A stretch of DNA of 64,000 bases, taken from Limnanthes douglasii subsp. nivea (Eukaryota; Streptophyta; Magnoliopsida; Brassicales; Limnanthaceae). The notes beneath the pieces are model-generated. The model saw only the letters and a list, made by a program, of their open reading frames with translations. It was not told the origin of the DNA and made no database searches. A program made the translations under genes and the position numbers. The stretch spans positions 138,765,473-138,829,472 of the forward strand of contig JAUPFV010000004.1 of NCBI GenBank assembly GCA_036936605.1, read 5' to 3'. Of this stretch, positions 63,664-64,000 are shown piece after piece; position 1 is the stretch's first letter; each line of letters starts with the position of its first letter.

Positions 63664-64000
63664 TTAAGACTGAGCTTTCTTAGAGGACTCAGCCTCACTT
63701 GGCTTCTTCTTAGCATCATTGTTTTCTTAATTTGGACTCTCCCCGGTCCGTTCATCTTCATCGGTTGTATCTTCCCAACCACTGGAATAGTTATGCTTGT
63801 CACCGTCAGCCATCATGTGGAATGGGAGGTCCTCATACTCTACAAACCTTTATAAGTCTCCAAGCGTCCTCTTTGATAATTTCTCATAAAAAAGAAAGAC
63901 CATATCTGACTTGACTTTGGCATACCTTTCCTCCTGGGAGTCAATCACCACGTTGGCATAAACATCAATCCTAGCTCGGATTGTTTTATCTTGCTCCTTT
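63664..64000 (-). pseudogene. Element C antisense gene, 3' end only
   Basis: Minus-strand frame ending ...ESSKKAQS and TAA (63664-63666). Upstream it matches the C-terminal part of the A and B antisense proteins (MVFLF-EKLSKRTLGDL-like, then HSSGWEDTTDEDERTG). An in-frame stop at about 63727 (LRKQ region) and another near 63850 suggest decay. Continues beyond the window. Confidence 0.7.

Larger units (their letters stand above)
57031..64000 (+). mobile_element. Tat-lineage gypsy element C, 5' part, decayed, runs off the window
   Basis: 5' LTR, PBS, gag, protease, RT, RNase H, aRNH and integrase in the order of B, then the start of the convergent antisense gene. The 3' LTR lies outside. Many stops show that this copy is dead and older than B. 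LTR sequence groups it with A. Confidence 0.93.

Noticed and set aside
1..64000. CRISPR arrays, bacterial operons, rRNA genes
   Set aside because: None seen. Introns, LTR elements, LINEs and plant gene families identify the sequence as plant nuclear DNA.

Overview
The window is eudicot plant nuclear DNA, probably repeat-rich. The base composition is AT-rich. I find one clear intron-containing plant host gene (DUF1218 family), decayed pieces of two plant enzymes (aminopeptidase P and a KAPP-type protein phosphatase 2C), plant L1-type LINEs, a tRNA-derived SINE and several families of plant LTR retrotransposon. I cannot name the species.

Layout. 1-5273: old retrotransposon debris, mostly minus strand. 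It includes a 727-bp LTR next to a primer-binding site (PBS), a second LTR of the Tat family seen later, and a minisatellite. 5274-10269: a structurally complete Ty1/copia element (TSD TAGAC, 162-bp LTRs) that split an older Tat-type gag-protease relic. 11448-37690: a nested stack. The outermost layer is an L1-type LINE whose two ends lie at 11448-12225 and 34957-37690. Inside are a minus-strand CRM-like chromovirus fragment (12226-14790) and a 5'-truncated Tat element A (14791-23679 plus 34229-34956). Element A carries a solo LTR (19466-19791) and the complete Tat element B (23680-34223, TSD TATAT, 494-bp LTRs with 4 differences). 37691-42200: AT-rich sequence with an old copia LTR/PBS relic. 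42221-45900: a minus-strand cluster with a PP2C fragment, an aminopeptidase P fragment and an intact 516-codon reading frame joining DUF4283, a CCHC zinc knuckle and two SIN3-type PAH domains. 46282-47550: the DUF1218 membrane-protein gene. 48077-48413: a SINE with 9-bp TSD. 48640-54300: a full-length but decayed L1-type LINE. 57031-64000: Tat element C, running off the window.

How the parts work together. In Tat elements A, B and C the plus strand carries gag, protease, RT, a degenerate RNase H, a second RNase H (aRNH) and integrase. A convergent minus-strand gene lies between pol and the 3' LTR. In A and B it shows the same start, the same intron position, a PF04195-like (Transposase_28) region and a coiled coil. 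Its promoter side has a conserved G-box. Its 3' side has two small hairpins seen in all three copies. The sense gag-pol unit ends with UGUAAAUA repeats and an AAUAAA in all three copies. Together this suggests a two-gene convergent retroelement with separate transcription units. Element B landed in the TATA region of the antisense promoter of element A.

The most unusual items are the DUF4283-CCHC-PAH-PAH reading frame, the spliced antisense gene with its conserved flanking signals, and a UAG shared by A and B at the protease-RT boundary in a readthrough-like context.
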